Notes: generated by a model from the letters alone, not told the origin. 64,000 nucleotides of DNA from Nocardia sp. NBC_01329 (GCF_035956715.1 NZ_CP108381.1:2356001-2420000), one strand, 5' to 3'; shown: positions 44,963-54,005, counted from the first letter of the stretch. Numbers and translations are program-made.

Positions 44963-45841
44963 TCAGGTGATCGGCCGGTCGCCGGTGATCGCCAGGAAGG
45001 CGTCCTCCAGCGAGGCGGATTCGATCTCGATGTCGGTGAAAGACGCGCCGGTGGTGACCAGTTCGCGGATCAGCGCGGTGGCGTCGTTGGTGAGCAGGTG
45101 GGCGCGGTCGGCATCGGTCTCGATCGAGGTGACCCCGCGCAGTTCGGGCAGCACCGGGTCGGTCAGCGTGACCCGTTTGAGCCGCACCCGGCCGCGGATC
45201 TCGGCGACTCCGCCGTCTGCCAGCACCCGGCCGTGGTCCAGCACCACGACCCGGTCGGCCAGCGCCTCCACCTCTTCGATGTAGTGGCTGGTCAGCACGA
45301 CGGCACCGCCGTCGGCGTGAAAGGACCGGATGCCGTCCCACAGAGCCCGGCGAGCGTCGACGTCGAGGCCGGTGGTCGGTTCGTCGAGGAAGACCAGCCG
45401 GGGACGCCCCACGAAGGCCAGCGCCACCGCGACCCGGCGCTGTTGGCCACCGGAAAGGCCGCCGGTCTGCCGGTCCGCCAACTCGGTGAGGTCGAAGCGG
45501 TCGAGGAGTTCTGTGCGGCCTACCGGGTCGGGGAAGTGTGCCGAGACGAAGTCCACCAGTTCGGCGACCCGCCAAGTCTCGGGTAGCCCGGTCTCCTGCG
45601 GCGTCACCCCGATCACGCGGCGGGTCGCCTCGTTCCGAGGGTCGCCGCCGCATAGTTCCACGCTGCCGGAACTGGGGCGCAGCAGACCGACCATCACATT
45701 GATCAATGTGGACTTCCCGGCGCCGTTGGGGCCCAGGAGCCCGAGCACCTGTCCGGCTGGGATGTCCAGGGTCACGCCGTCCAGCGCGGTCTTGTTGTCG
45801 TACCTGCGGGTGAGGTCGCGAGTGCGGGCGAGAATCGTCAT
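44963..45841 (-). CDS. ABC transporter ATP-binding protein
   Basis: ATG 45841 gives 292 residues. Walker A GPNGAGKST, Q-loop in VTPQETGL, signature LSGGQQRR, Walker B RLVFLDEPTTG and the H-loop TSHYIEE are all present, with a C-terminal extension of the DrrA-type exporter ATPases. The start overlaps the SDR stop as ATGA (45838-45841). It energises the downstream permease. Confidence 0.95.
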   Translation of the reverse strand: MTILARTRDLTRRYDNKTALDGVTLDIPAGQVLGLLGPNGAGKSTLINVMVGLLRPSSGSVELCGGDPRNEATRRVIGVTPQETGLPETWRVAELVDFVSAHFPDPVGRTELLDRFDLTELADRQTGGLSGGQQRRVAVALAFVGRPRLVFLDEPTTGLDVDARRALWDGIRSFHADGGAVVLTSHYIEEVEALADRVVVLDHGRVLADGGVAEIRGRVRLKRVTLTDPVLPELRGVTSIETDADRAHLLTNDATALIRELVTTGASFTDIEIESASLEDAFLAITGDRPIT

Positions 45842-46602
45842 GCTGTGGCCTGTCGGTTGGGGTCGGTCATGATCGGCGGGAGGCCGGGGAAGACGAACGG
45901 CCCGGGTTCGCCGTGCGGTACCACCGGCCACGCCTGCCCGGTGCCGCCGCGCGTGAGCACCAGCTCGGCGACCTCGGCGACCCGCTCCGGTGGCAGAACG
46001 GCCACCCCCATCTCGGTGATGAACGGGGTCGCCTCGCCGAGGATCGGGGTGTCGATGAAGGTCGGGCACAGGGCGTTGACGGTGATGCCGTGGGCGGCGA
46101 CGGTGGGCGCGACCGACCGGACCAGCCCGATCACGGCGTGCTTGGTGGCCGCGTACAGCGGTCCAATCGGGCTCTCGGTCAACCCTGCCAGGCTGGAGGT
46201 GGCCAGGATCGCGCCGGAACCCTGCGCGGTGAACACCTCCAGCGCGGCGTGCAGGCCGTAGACCACTCCGTCGAGGTTCACCGAGACCAGGTCGCGGTAG
46301 TGCTCGGGCCGGAACTCCTCGACGAAGCCGCTCTTTTCGCCGATTCCGGCGTTGAGCACCGCGATGTCGAGACCGCCGAAGTGCTCGGTCGCGGCCTCCA
46401 CCGCCGCGAGGTTGTCGGTCCGCTTGGTCACGTCGGTGTGGACGAACACTCCGCCCAGCTCGGCTGCGACGGCCGCTCCGGCCTGGTCCACATCGGCGAT
46501 GAGGACGCGGGCACCGCGCGAGGCGAACCGCCGGGCGATGGCGGCGCCGATTCCGCCGGCACCGCCGGTGATGAGTACGGCTTTTCCGTCGAGGGGGCTC
46601 AT
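45838..46602 (-). CDS. Short-chain dehydrogenase/reductase in the exporter operon
   Basis: The 254-residue protein starts at ATG 46602 behind GGAGAA. It has TGGAGGIG for the cofactor, NAGIG, Ser in TSSLAG and the Y-x3-K of YAATKHAVIGL, with an N-terminal D-V-D that suggests NAD(H). It overlaps both neighbours by four bases. Modification of the same compound that the pump exports is a reasonable guess. Confidence 0.93.
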   Translation of the reverse strand: MSPLDGKAVLITGGAGGIGAAIARRFASRGARVLIADVDQAGAAVAAELGGVFVHTDVTKRTDNLAAVEAATEHFGGLDIAVLNAGIGEKSGFVEEFRPEHYRDLVSVNLDGVVYGLHAALEVFTAQGSGAILATSSLAGLTESPIGPLYAATKHAVIGLVRSVAPTVAAHGITVNALCPTFIDTPILGEATPFITEMGVAVLPPERVAEVAELVLTRGGTGQAWPVVPHGEPGPFVFPGLPPIMTDPNRQATA

Positions 46603-47237
46603 ATGTTCTCCAGGTGTGGGCTGGGCTGGGTGGCGAGGTCGATGGCGGTGGTGATTTCCCGCAGGTAGCGGTCGATGTCGAGGTCGGGATCGTGGGAAAG
46701 CGCGGTGGGGACGGCGTCGATCGCGGCGCGGACGATGCGGGCCATGACGGTTACGTCGAATTCCCGGAACTCGCCGGCCGCCTGGCCCGCGGTGAGCAGT
46801 TCCACCAGCGGCAGCAGCATCTGCCGGTCGGATTCGGTCGGGTCGATGCCGGGCAGGTCGGCCAGACCGCCTCTGGTGACGATCTCCACGATCGCGACCA
46901 TCCGCGTCGGGTGGGCGCGCATGTATTCCAGGTTCGAGCGGATGTAGGCGCGCAACCGGCCGGTGGGCGTGGTTTCGGCGTCGATCATCGGTGCTGTGAA
47001 TGCGGCCCCGTCGGCGTAGACGGTGGTCATGACCTGCCCGATCAGTTCGGACTTCCCCGCGAAGTGGTACGAGATCAGCCCGCGACTGATCCCCGCACGG
47101 GCGGCGATCCTGCCCATCGACGCGCGGTGGTAACCGACCTCGGCGATGGTCTCCACGGCGGCGGTCACGATCTGAGTTCGGCGCGCCTCTTCGATGAAGG
47201 AACGCGACTGGCCGTCATGATCAGAATTTGGCACCAT
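46599..47237 (-). CDS. TetR-family regulator heading the exporter operon
   Basis: ATG 47237 (MVPNSDHDGQSRSF) gives 212 residues; a TTG two codons earlier is also possible. The HTH is IVTAAVETIAEVGYHRASMG, AARAGISRGLISYHFAGKSE, and the C-terminal domain resembles the BetI-like group. A dyad overlapping its own start codon points to autorepression. As first gene of the operon it probably controls the SDR and the ABC pump in response to their substrate. Confidence 0.92.
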   Translation of the reverse strand: MVPNSDHDGQSRSFIEEARRTQIVTAAVETIAEVGYHRASMGRIAARAGISRGLISYHFAGKSELIGQVMTTVYADGAAFTAPMIDAETTPTGRLRAYIRSNLEYMRAHPTRMVAIVEIVTRGGLADLPGIDPTESDRQMLLPLVELLTAGQAAGEFREFDVTVMARIVRAAIDAVPTALSHDPDLDIDRYLREITTAIDLATQPSPHLENI

Positions 47238-47286
47238 AGCCAAAATTTAGCACATCAAGCCAGCCGTCTGTCTTGGTAGCCAAAAT
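47225..47286. promoter_or_regulatory. Operator dyads before the tetR-SDR-ABC operon
   Basis: TTTGGC and GCCAAA flank ACCATA across the tetR start codon (47227-47244). A second, shorter dyad TTGGTAGCCAA lies at 47274-47284. The shared string TAGCCAAAAT occurs at 47237-47246 and 47277-47286, 40 bp apart, close to four helical turns. Confidence 0.6.
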
Positions 47287-47479
47287 CGCGCAGCTGGGCG
47301 GCGGCTGTCTATGCCGCGAGAGGCATGTAGAGACGATGGTCATCGCGGCGGAGCGGTCGAGCCGGGAACGACCGGCGGTTACGTGGCCGGGCAGGCATCC
47401 ACCCCCACGCTGGTAGAGCCGCAGGAAGCTACAGGCCGAATCGGGGTTCGGCGGCTCAGTCCACCGCTCCGGCACTACT
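47238..47479. other. Non-coding stretch between tetR and the cupin remnant
   Basis: It holds the second tetR operator copy at its left end. No gene, RNA or repeat was recognised in the rest. Together with the pseudogene it forms the old sequence into which the transposon inserted. Confidence 0.5.
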
Positions 47480-47692
47480 TCGTACTGCCCTGACGATCGT
47501 CGCCGTCATGCAGGGCGAACCATCCACAGTCCCTGCATCCCGGCGATGTCTTCTACGAACCCGCAGAGGTCCGCATTCAACGTTTCGACGCGCAGAACGA
47601 CGGTGTCACCTTCCTCGGCTACTTCCTACTCGACGCTGCACAGGTCGTCGAGCTCGAATTCCCCACCGAACAGTCGCTCGCTCGCGCGTGCG
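47480..47692 (+). pseudogene. Degraded cupin-domain gene, cut by the transposon
   Basis: One frame reads LTIVAVMQGE and the next frame continues HPQSLHPGDVFYEPAEVRIQ then RFDAQNDGVTFLGYFLL, a recognisable cupin C-terminal half, with a frameshift near 47518-47522. The N-terminal half is not recognisable. The Tn3-type element begins at 47693 and the 5-bp duplication GTGCG is at 47688-47692. Sequence to the right of the element (59357 on) does not restore an intact cupin frame. Confidence 0.65.
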
Positions 47693-47748
47693 GGGGTTCC
47701 GGTAGTAACGGCACGTGGGGTCCAGATCCGAGAAATCCGGCGCTAAGG
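47693..47748 (+). repeat. Left terminal inverted repeat of the compound transposon
   Basis: It begins GGGG and ends GCGCTAAGG, like the C-T-A-A-G inner end of Tn4430-type 38-bp repeats, but is longer (56 bases). The inner 41 bases (47708-47748) recur inverted at 53834-53874 with one mismatch. The outer 17 bases match the right end of the whole element. Confidence 0.8.
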
Positions 47749-47878
47749 GCTCGTAGTAGTCGCGCGGAAAACAACGACAATGGCTCGACCAGCGAATATG
47801 TCCCGTAGCAGCTCGGGCTGCTGAGGCTGGATCCTGATTCGGAGGCGTAGATCCGGCGCGACTGGGTGCGGCGGAGGC

Positions 47879-48472
47879 TCAGCGGTGGCCGACGAGGGCG
47901 GTGATGAGCTTGCGGGCGCTGGCCCGGGTGAGCCGCCGCACCGCGCGGCCGGCGGTTTCGGCTTCTCCGCGCGGGAGGATGCCGCTGCCCTTGACCGCCT
48001 TGGCGAACTCGGCGTCGAACCGGTCGGGATCGGTTTGGGCGGCGAGGGTGTCGAGGTAGGCGACCTGTTTCACGCTGGCGGGTTCGACCTTGGCGGCTGC
48101 GGTGCGCTCGCGCAGCTGCGCGTAGCGCGCGGCGCTGGCGGCCTTGAGCGCGGCCTGCGTCTCGGGGCTGCGGTCGACCACATGCACCGGGTCGGTCCAG
48201 TCCTGGGTTGCCGGGGTTCCGGTGACCGCTTCCCACAACGCATTCGCCGTCAAGGCGTCCTCGTCAACGCCTTCGGTGAGGCCGGGTCCGACCAGTGCGG
48301 TGTATCCGCCGCCGGACTTCACCACCGTGAACCCGGCCGACTCGGCGTGGGTGGTGAGCCAATCTTGGCCACACCCGCAGTAGCGGGCATGGTGACGGCC
48401 CCACTTCGAGTGCAACGCCTCGTACACGAGACGGTCGCCGTAGTGATAGCTGTCGCGCGTGAATCCCGACAC
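47879..48472 (-). CDS. Passenger protein of unknown function
   Basis: The 197-residue protein starts at GTG 48472. The N-terminal half has a Cys-Gly-Cys-Gly and conserved-looking aromatics (YHYGDRLVYEALHSKWGRHH). The C-terminal half has a basic helical motif, ASVKQVAYLDTLAAQTDPDR then LTRASARKLITALVGHR, of a type seen in actinobacterial accessory proteins. No function is recognised. It sits between the outer and a second internal Tn3-like end, so it is cargo of the left half. Confidence 0.65.
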   Translation of the reverse strand: MSGFTRDSYHYGDRLVYEALHSKWGRHHARYCGCGQDWLTTHAESAGFTVVKSGGGYTALVGPGLTEGVDEDALTANALWEAVTGTPATQDWTDPVHVVDRSPETQAALKAASAARYAQLRERTAAAKVEPASVKQVAYLDTLAAQTDPDRFDAEFAKAVKGSGILPRGEAETAGRAVRRLTRASARKLITALVGHR

Positions 48473-48522
48473 CGTGCCAGTCTTCCATTACGGGCCGGCG
48501 GTCGGGAGTTATTCGGCGGACT

Positions 48523-48570
48523 GGGGTTTCGGAGCGTTCCCGCCCAGATTCACGAAATCCGGCGCTAAGG
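48523..48570 (+). repeat. Second, internal Tn3-type end
   Basis: It starts GGGGTTTCGG, and its last 20 bases, from CACGAAATCC to GGCGCTAAGG, are almost identical to the inner end of the outer repeat (47729-47748). It lies directly before the recombinase-1 site, where the true end of a smaller ancestral element would be. No duplicate-target sequence was identified. Confidence 0.6.
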
Positions 48571-48571
48571 A

Positions 48572-48679
48572 GTTGCCGCAGATAACCGCCCATTATCTGC
48601 GGTAACCTAGGTCGGCAGGTTCGAGCGACCTGGCGCTACTCCCCGGCCCGTTCGGGGCGACTCCGTAAATTATCTGCGG
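48572..48679 (+). promoter_or_regulatory. Internal resolution site of recombinase 1
   Basis: CCGCAGATAA (48576-48585) and TTATCTGCGG (48593-48602) are perfect inverted arms around the 7-bp spacer CCGCCCA, with a partly matching GTT/AAC extension. A third TTATCTGCGG lies at 48670-48679, before the recombinase start. This core-plus-accessory pattern is that of TnpI-type tyrosine-recombinase cointegrate resolution. Confidence 0.75.
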
Positions 48680-48720
48680 TAGTGTCGATCGGGCTCCAGC
48701 GGTCGAGCGGAAGGGTGATC

Positions 48721-49641
48721 GTGGGACAGGTGCGGACATTGCCGATGCGGGGCGTGCGACTCAAGGACGCCACTGAACAGTTTCTATCGACGATCCCGAG
48801 CCCGAATACCCGGCGAGGGTATGCGGTGGCCCTCAAGCAATTGGTGCGCGACTTCGGTGCCGATTCCGATGTCGGTCTCCTCGAAGCCGAGCGGGTGGGT
48901 GGCTGGTTCACTTACAAGTGGGGCGGAGTCTCGGCGCAAACGTTCAACGTCCGCCTCGCCTCACTCCGCGCGGCGTGCGACTACTGGCGGCTCCAACAAT
49001 GGCTGGTCGGCGACCCGCTCGTTCGGTTGGTGCCGCGCAAGGTGGCGCCCGATCATTCGCGGGCGATGACCCGTGACGAAGTCGGCCGAGTACTCGGCGC
49101 GGATGTGGCGCTGCGAGAGAAGGTGCTGTGGACGATGCTGTACGAGACCGCGGCACGCACAGAGGAACTGCTCGGGCTCGATGTGCCCGACCTGGACACC
49201 GTGAACCGCGCTGCGACCGTCACCCGCAAAGGCGGCGCGACCGATGTCGTGGCCTGGCAGACCGGCACCGCCCGACTGCTGCCCAGAATGCTGGTCGGGC
49301 GCCGAACTGGGCCGGTGTTCCTGACCGACCGTAAAGCCAGACCTGGTGTGGCGGTCAACGACATCGACAAGACGACCCTGCGTGGGCGGCTGTCGTATCG
49401 CCGCGCGCTGGAGCTGTTCGAACAGCACACCAGCGAATTCGCCCGTGGACCGTTCACCTTGCACCAGTTGCGTCATTCCAAGCTCACCCACGCCGCCGAG
49501 GACGGCGCGTCGACACCGATGTTGATGCGGATGAGCGGACACACCTCGGTCCGCTCGCTCGGGAAGTACTCGCGGCCATCGGCAGAGTCGCTGATGCGCT
49601 GGCAAGCCGACACCGACCCGCTCACCCGGCGTCGCCGCTAA
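48721..49641 (+). CDS. TnpI-like tyrosine recombinase 1 (cointegrate resolvase)
   Basis: GTG 48721, five bases after GGAAGGG, gives 306 residues; a longer frame begins inside the binding site. The core-binding half (TIPSPNTRRGYAVALKQLVR) is followed by catalytic residues: R in YETAARTEELLGL, H-x2-R in LHQLRHSKLTHA, H in MRMSGHTSVR and nucleophile Y in LGKYSRPS. It lies just downstream of a three-motif site, so it should resolve the cointegrates formed by the adjacent TnpA, as TnpI does in Tn4430-type elements. Confidence 0.88.
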   Translation: MGQVRTLPMRGVRLKDATEQFLSTIPSPNTRRGYAVALKQLVRDFGADSDVGLLEAERVGGWFTYKWGGVSAQTFNVRLASLRAACDYWRLQQWLVGDPLVRLVPRKVAPDHSRAMTRDEVGRVLGADVALREKVLWTMLYETAARTEELLGLDVPDLDTVNRAATVTRKGGATDVVAWQTGTARLLPRMLVGRRTGPVFLTDRKARPGVAVNDIDKTTLRGRLSYRRALELFEQHTSEFARGPFTLHQLRHSKLTHAAEDGASTPMLMRMSGHTSVRSLGKYSRPSAESLMRWQADTDPLTRRRR

Positions 49642-49747
49642 CTGCTCGGGCACGACGAACACGGGCAGGTAAGCGACCCTGACACAGGGACTTTCGAGCT
49701 CCGACAATTTGGTGTGGAAACCTCAGTCGTACCGGGAGTCTCTCTAC

Positions 49748-50341
49748 ATGTCAGGCATCACACGCCGACTGCTTCCCCTCGGAGTAACGTTCGAGCGCAT
49801 GCAGATTCCCGACCTCGGCACGTTTGTGCTCGACGGTGAGCTGGGCTGGTACAAGAGCGAGCCGATCCCGGTGGCAGTCCTTGACGGCGCTTGGTGCCGC
49901 CTGATCCTCGACGGCTATGACGATGACCCGGCACCGGAAGACTTCCATGCGGCAATCCGGGCCTTCCTGGGCCTGGACCCGTCGGCGCTTCGGGCGGCTG
50001 CAACGTCAATTTTCGCGTACTACCGCGACATTATGGATGACATCGTCGCCTCCGGGGACGATGACTGGTACGTCGGTATCGAAAGCCCGCACGATGTGTT
50101 CAACCATGTCCGGCTTGGCGACGAACCAAGAATCGTCCGCGATGCCTACCGTGATCGGCATGTCTATGTGGAGTTGGAATGCGAATGCGACTGGGAGCCA
50201 GAGCATGGCCTGCAGATCGTGTTCAGGGACGGTCGGGCCGTGAGCAAGGTTGGGCCGTATGACGGGCACCTGACCAACTCGGCCGCCTATGGCGACGACC
50301 GTCTTGACCAAGCCATCTACGTTGCCAGACACATGCTCTGA
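49748..50341 (+). CDS. DUF6985-type passenger protein
   Basis: ATG 49748 gives 197 residues; ATG 49799 and GTG 49709 are alternative starts. IPDLGTFVLDGELGWYKSEP then DGYDDDPAPEDFHAAIRAFL and AATSIFAYYRDIMDDI match the DUF6985 pattern of small soluble proteins often found as isolated immunity-like or accessory genes. The C-terminal half is acidic and beta-rich (VELECECDWEPEHGLQIVF). No catalytic residues are evident. It is cargo of the left half-transposon. Confidence 0.75.
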   Translation: MSGITRRLLPLGVTFERMQIPDLGTFVLDGELGWYKSEPIPVAVLDGAWCRLILDGYDDDPAPEDFHAAIRAFLGLDPSALRAAATSIFAYYRDIMDDIVASGDDDWYVGIESPHDVFNHVRLGDEPRIVRDAYRDRHVYVELECECDWEPEHGLQIVFRDGRAVSKVGPYDGHLTNSAAYGDDRLDQAIYVARHML

Positions 50342-50398
50342 GGTATTCGGGCGACAGTGCCCTATGGTTCTCAGACGCGCTCTGAGCTTGTCTTTTAA

Positions 50399-50668
50399 GT
50401 GCGCCACGGCTTCCGGTACGAGGCCAACTACGGGTTCGTTCCGGGCACCAGGGCACCCGACGGCGACGAACTCGACGCCTACTTCCTGGGCACCACGGTG
50501 CCCCTGGAACGTGCGCAGGGCGAGGTGATCGCGATCGTCCACCGTACCGACGAGGACGACGACAAACTGGTCGTCGTGGCGTCCGGCACGACGATGAGTG
50601 ACGACGAGATCAGCGCCGCGGTGAACTTCCAGGAGATCCCCGGCCGCTACCGCATCCTGCGCGCCTGA
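50399..50668 (+). pseudogene. N-terminally truncated inorganic pyrophosphatase-like fragment
   Basis: The frame reads HGFRYEANYGFVPGTRAPDG, DELDAYFLG, VIAIVHRTDEDDDKLVV, then MSDDEISAAVNFQE, a good match to small type-I-like soluble pyrophosphatases. It opens at a GTG directly after an in-frame TAA and lacks the usual first ~20 residues with the G-S-R-H-P segment. Either it uses this GTG as a short protein or it is a dead fragment; the latter is favoured. It ends 8 bases before the convergent TnpA stop. Confidence 0.6.
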
Positions 50669-50675
50669 CCCACGC

Positions 50676-53600
50676 TCACTCGTCGTCTTCGCTCGCGTCG
50701 GGATCGCGCAGCGGACGGTGCTTGCCCTCGAGTTCGGGCAGGTGGAAGCTGTAGTGCCCTTCCAGTCGCACATGTTTGCGCATGAACGGCGAGAGCCGGG
50801 CGGTGTCCTCGTCGCGGACCGGATAGTCCTGGGCGCGGAGCTGATCGAGGGTGCGGTCGAGGTAGACCGAGTTCCACAGCACCACGCAGTTCAGGATCAA
50901 CCCGAGCGCGGAGAGCTGGTTCTCCATGCCGTCGAGGTAGGTGCGGGTGATCTGGCCCTTCTTACCGTGGAACACGGTGCGGCCCAGGTCGTGGCGGCCT
51001 TCCTGAAGGTTGGCTTGGGCCTTGGCCTCACGTCGGTAGGGCTCGTCGTCGGCCAGGCGCAGGATGTGCAAGGTCTTGAAGATCCGCCCGTAGTGCGCGA
51101 TCGCCTGCCCCAACCCGGTCGGGTTACCGTCGCGCGAGATCATCCGGGTGACCTCGTGGCCGGAGACCTCACCGCGGTTCATCGACACCGCGATCCGGCA
51201 CATATCCTCCCAATGCTCGCTGATCTTGTCCAGATCGATGCGGCCGCGCGCTGCGGCGTCGAGGGGGCCGTAATCGGCGCGGGTGTCGATGCGCCACAGC
51301 CGTTGATCGGGCAGGTTCGCCAACTGCGGCCGATACTTGCGGCCCAGCAGATGCAGCAGCCCGAACACGATATCGCTGTAGGAGCCGCTGTCGGTGATGA
51401 TCTCCTCGGGCACCTTGCTGCCGGTCGGTTGGCGCAAGATCACATCGATGGCGTTGAGGCTGTCGCGCGGGGTGCCAGAGACGACCATCGCGTTCAAGCC
51501 GGCTGCTTGGTCGTTGAGCATGTTCAGCCAAGTCGAGCCCCGTTTCGGACCGAAATACTTTCGATTGGGTCGGGCGTGGATCGACCGGACCGGCACGACG
51601 AACCGCATCCCGTCCACCGACGCGACGGCCCCGCCGCCCCACAACGCCGCCAACGGCACCGCCGCTTGGGCGTTGACCAGCACGGTGTTGGCCGCGGCCA
51701 TCGTGTCCGGCCGCACGTAGTGCTGATCGACATGCCGTAGCCGGTCCCTGGTCAGCGCTTCGTTGCCGGGCGAGACCACCGAGGTCAACGCGACATTCAT
51801 CGCTTCCGAGCACAACACGGCCGCGACCGAGAGCCCGAGATCGGCGACACGGGCGCTGCTGCCCGCGACGTGGGTGAACGCCTCACCGAACTCCGGGTGC
51901 CAGCTCATCACCTCCAACACCATCTCGGGCAGATCCACCCGAGGAATCATCGCGGCCGCGCGGCGCCGCAGATCGGTCAGCGATGGCGGGTCCGGCACCG
52001 CCGCGAGCGCGGCCAAGTGCAGTCGGCCGTTCTCGTCGACGGAGGCGGGAGCGGCGTCGCCGAGGCGTTCGGCGACCTCGCGATACATCGCGTCGAGGCT
52101 TTCCGCCAGTTCGGCGAGCTGTGCACGCGGGTTGTCGGGTAGCCCGAGCGCGTTGAGCCCTTTCTCCCGGGCCTGCTCCCAGTCCATGCCGGTCAGCAAG
52201 TGCGCGCGCGGGTCGCGCCACTTCGAGGAGTTCTCGGCGAAGATGTTGCGGTGCTTGAGCTGTCGATGGAACTGTTCGAGCACACACAGCGTGTACGCGG
52301 CCCGGTCCACCGTCTCCTGCGGCCGCCCCTCCGGGTACACCAACCGCTTCCAGCCACCGCCCACCAGATCGTGATCGACTTCCCGCGCGTCCAACCACTG
52401 AGCGGGGTGTTTCCCGCGACCACGCTGGGGTGAGATCAGATCCGCCAGCACCTCCATCGCGGCCAGCACCGGTTTGCCCGCCCCGGTGGCACCGAAATCG
52501 ATAGTCGCCATCATCGCGGGCAGAAACGACCGCACCGTGGCGAACCGGTTCATCAACTCCTCGAACCGTTGCTCGTCGAGCTCGGGGTCGGCTTGGGGCA
52601 CCAGCTCGTCGATCGCCGCGAGCGCGGCCCTCAGTTCCGCCTTCGACACGGTGTTCTCGATCAGGTCCCACACCATCTCCAACGACAGGTGCGGGGCGCT
52701 CTCACCCATCTCCAACAGCACCCGCACCGCGCGAGCAAGCTTGCCGGCGTTGCGACTCACCCTCGGGTAGCGCGCCAGCTTCTCGTCCTTGGACTGGCGA
52801 TCAGCCTTGGCCATCAGGTCGGTCACCATCAGCAGGTCGAACAACTCGAGTGCGTCGTCGATGGCCTTGGACCGCAGGGTGAACACCGTCGCGGTCAGCA
52901 ACGCCAACGCGCGCTCCCGCTGGGTCAGCAGCCGCCGCAAATGCGAGGTCTTGCCGGTGATCCCGTGTGAGGCCAACGCGATCAACCGCCGCGCCGGCAC
53001 CTGCGTGAGGTCCACCGAGGACGGGACCACCGCGTTCAGGTCTCGCACCCGCCCCAACGCGTTTTTCATGCCGGTTGAGGATGGCGCAAACACGCCCTTG
53101 CGAAGCCGCTCCAACTCGACCACCTTGCGGCGGCGGGGGCCTTCCTCGCGGCTGTCGAGCAGACCGAGCAACCGGGCGGGCTCGCCGCCGCGTAGCTGTT
53201 CGGCGAGATGGCTCCACAGCCGTGTGTCCGCGACCTGCTTGCCCTCGGTGACCAGCCGTTCCAGCGTCGTGACGCCAGGCAGCAGGGCGTTGCATTCGCG
53301 CAGCCATCGCACGGCGCCGTCGAGCAACACTTTCGGGCTGTCACCGGTCGTCCACGCCTGATCAACGACCCAGGCCACCAACTCGCCTTCGACGTCGGCG
53401 AACGAGGTCAGCTCGCACACGGTCTGGATCTCCCATGCGTGTTCGAGTTTCGTCTTCTCCCGCTCGGTGTAGGCGCTCACACAACCGGGGTCGGCGATGT
53501 CGAGCTGCTCAGCGAGGTAGGCGACCAAGTCGGCGGGCACGTCGAGCGGATCAGCGAGGAAAAGACCCAGGTACCGGACGGTGACGAGCTGGATCGCGAA

Positions 53601-53735
53601 TCCGAGCCGGTTGTGGCCGCGGCGCCGGGCCGCGATCAGCTTGCGGTCTTCGTCATCGAGGTAGAAGAACCGCTCCAGCTCCACCCGCGACAACGCACCG
53701 AACCGGCCGTATTCGACGACAACCTCATCACGCAC
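50676..53735 (-). CDS. tnpA: Tn3-family transposase TnpA 1, intact
   Basis: The 1019-residue protein starts at 53735. The N-terminal DUF4158-like DNA-binding part (ARRRGHNRLGFAIQLVTVRY) and the C-terminal DDE domain are both present: D708 in ASVDGMRF, D782 in IITDSGSYSD and E912 in ANLQEGRHDLGR. Length and motifs indicate a functional enzyme that recognises the ~40-50-bp ends and forms cointegrates. It could also supply transposition to the whole compound element, since the partner TnpA 2 is broken. Confidence 0.95.
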   Translation of the reverse strand: MRDEVVVEYGRFGALSRVELERFFYLDDEDRKLIAARRRGHNRLGFAIQLVTVRYLGLFLADPLDVPADLVAYLAEQLDIADPGCVSAYTEREKTKLEHAWEIQTVCELTSFADVEGELVAWVVDQAWTTGDSPKVLLDGAVRWLRECNALLPGVTTLERLVTEGKQVADTRLWSHLAEQLRGGEPARLLGLLDSREEGPRRRKVVELERLRKGVFAPSSTGMKNALGRVRDLNAVVPSSVDLTQVPARRLIALASHGITGKTSHLRRLLTQRERALALLTATVFTLRSKAIDDALELFDLLMVTDLMAKADRQSKDEKLARYPRVSRNAGKLARAVRVLLEMGESAPHLSLEMVWDLIENTVSKAELRAALAAIDELVPQADPELDEQRFEELMNRFATVRSFLPAMMATIDFGATGAGKPVLAAMEVLADLISPQRGRGKHPAQWLDAREVDHDLVGGGWKRLVYPEGRPQETVDRAAYTLCVLEQFHRQLKHRNIFAENSSKWRDPRAHLLTGMDWEQAREKGLNALGLPDNPRAQLAELAESLDAMYREVAERLGDAAPASVDENGRLHLAALAAVPDPPSLTDLRRRAAAMIPRVDLPEMVLEVMSWHPEFGEAFTHVAGSSARVADLGLSVAAVLCSEAMNVALTSVVSPGNEALTRDRLRHVDQHYVRPDTMAAANTVLVNAQAAVPLAALWGGGAVASVDGMRFVVPVRSIHARPNRKYFGPKRGSTWLNMLNDQAAGLNAMVVSGTPRDSLNAIDVILRQPTGSKVPEEIITDSGSYSDIVFGLLHLLGRKYRPQLANLPDQRLWRIDTRADYGPLDAAARGRIDLDKISEHWEDMCRIAVSMNRGEVSGHEVTRMISRDGNPTGLGQAIAHYGRIFKTLHILRLADDEPYRREAKAQANLQEGRHDLGRTVFHGKKGQITRTYLDGMENQLSALGLILNCVVLWNSVYLDRTLDQLRAQDYPVRDEDTARLSPFMRKHVRLEGHYSFHLPELEGKHRPLRDPDASEDDE

Positions 53736-53833
53736 AGCCGGTCATGAAACCACCTGCTGGGTCAGCCTGCCAGTCGAGGCGGGCGAATCCGCTCCAACGC
53801 CAACAGGATTCACCGCTGCGGCAGTGCGCCGGG

Positions 53834-53906
53834 CCTTACCGCCGGATTTCTCGGATCTGGACCCCACGTGCCGTAACCGCCGAAAAACCAACGGATATGG
53901 CGTAGC
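53834..53906. repeat. Fused inner ends of the two half-transposons
   Basis: 53834-53874 is the reverse complement of 47708-47748 with one mismatch, and 53875-53906 is the exact reverse complement of 59306-59337. The outer 14-15 bases of both ends are missing at the joint. If present they would form a head-to-head palindrome of two GGGGTTCCGG-type termini. Loss of that palindrome explains why neither half can now move alone. Confidence 0.8.
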
Positions 53907-54005
53907 CGCAGCTGGCCGCTGGTGAGGCCAGGTTCGGTCTGCGGTGGAGGCGGGTTACTGGTTGGCTTGGCTCCCAACGTGGTTGGTTGGTGGGAGGTCG
54001 GTTTC

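Noticed and set aside
48572..48679. Possible CRISPR-like repeats (three ATCTGCGG-type motifs).
   Set aside because: There are only three short copies in mixed orientation, placed as in TnpI-type resolution sites; no CRISPR array or cas gene is present anywhere in the window.
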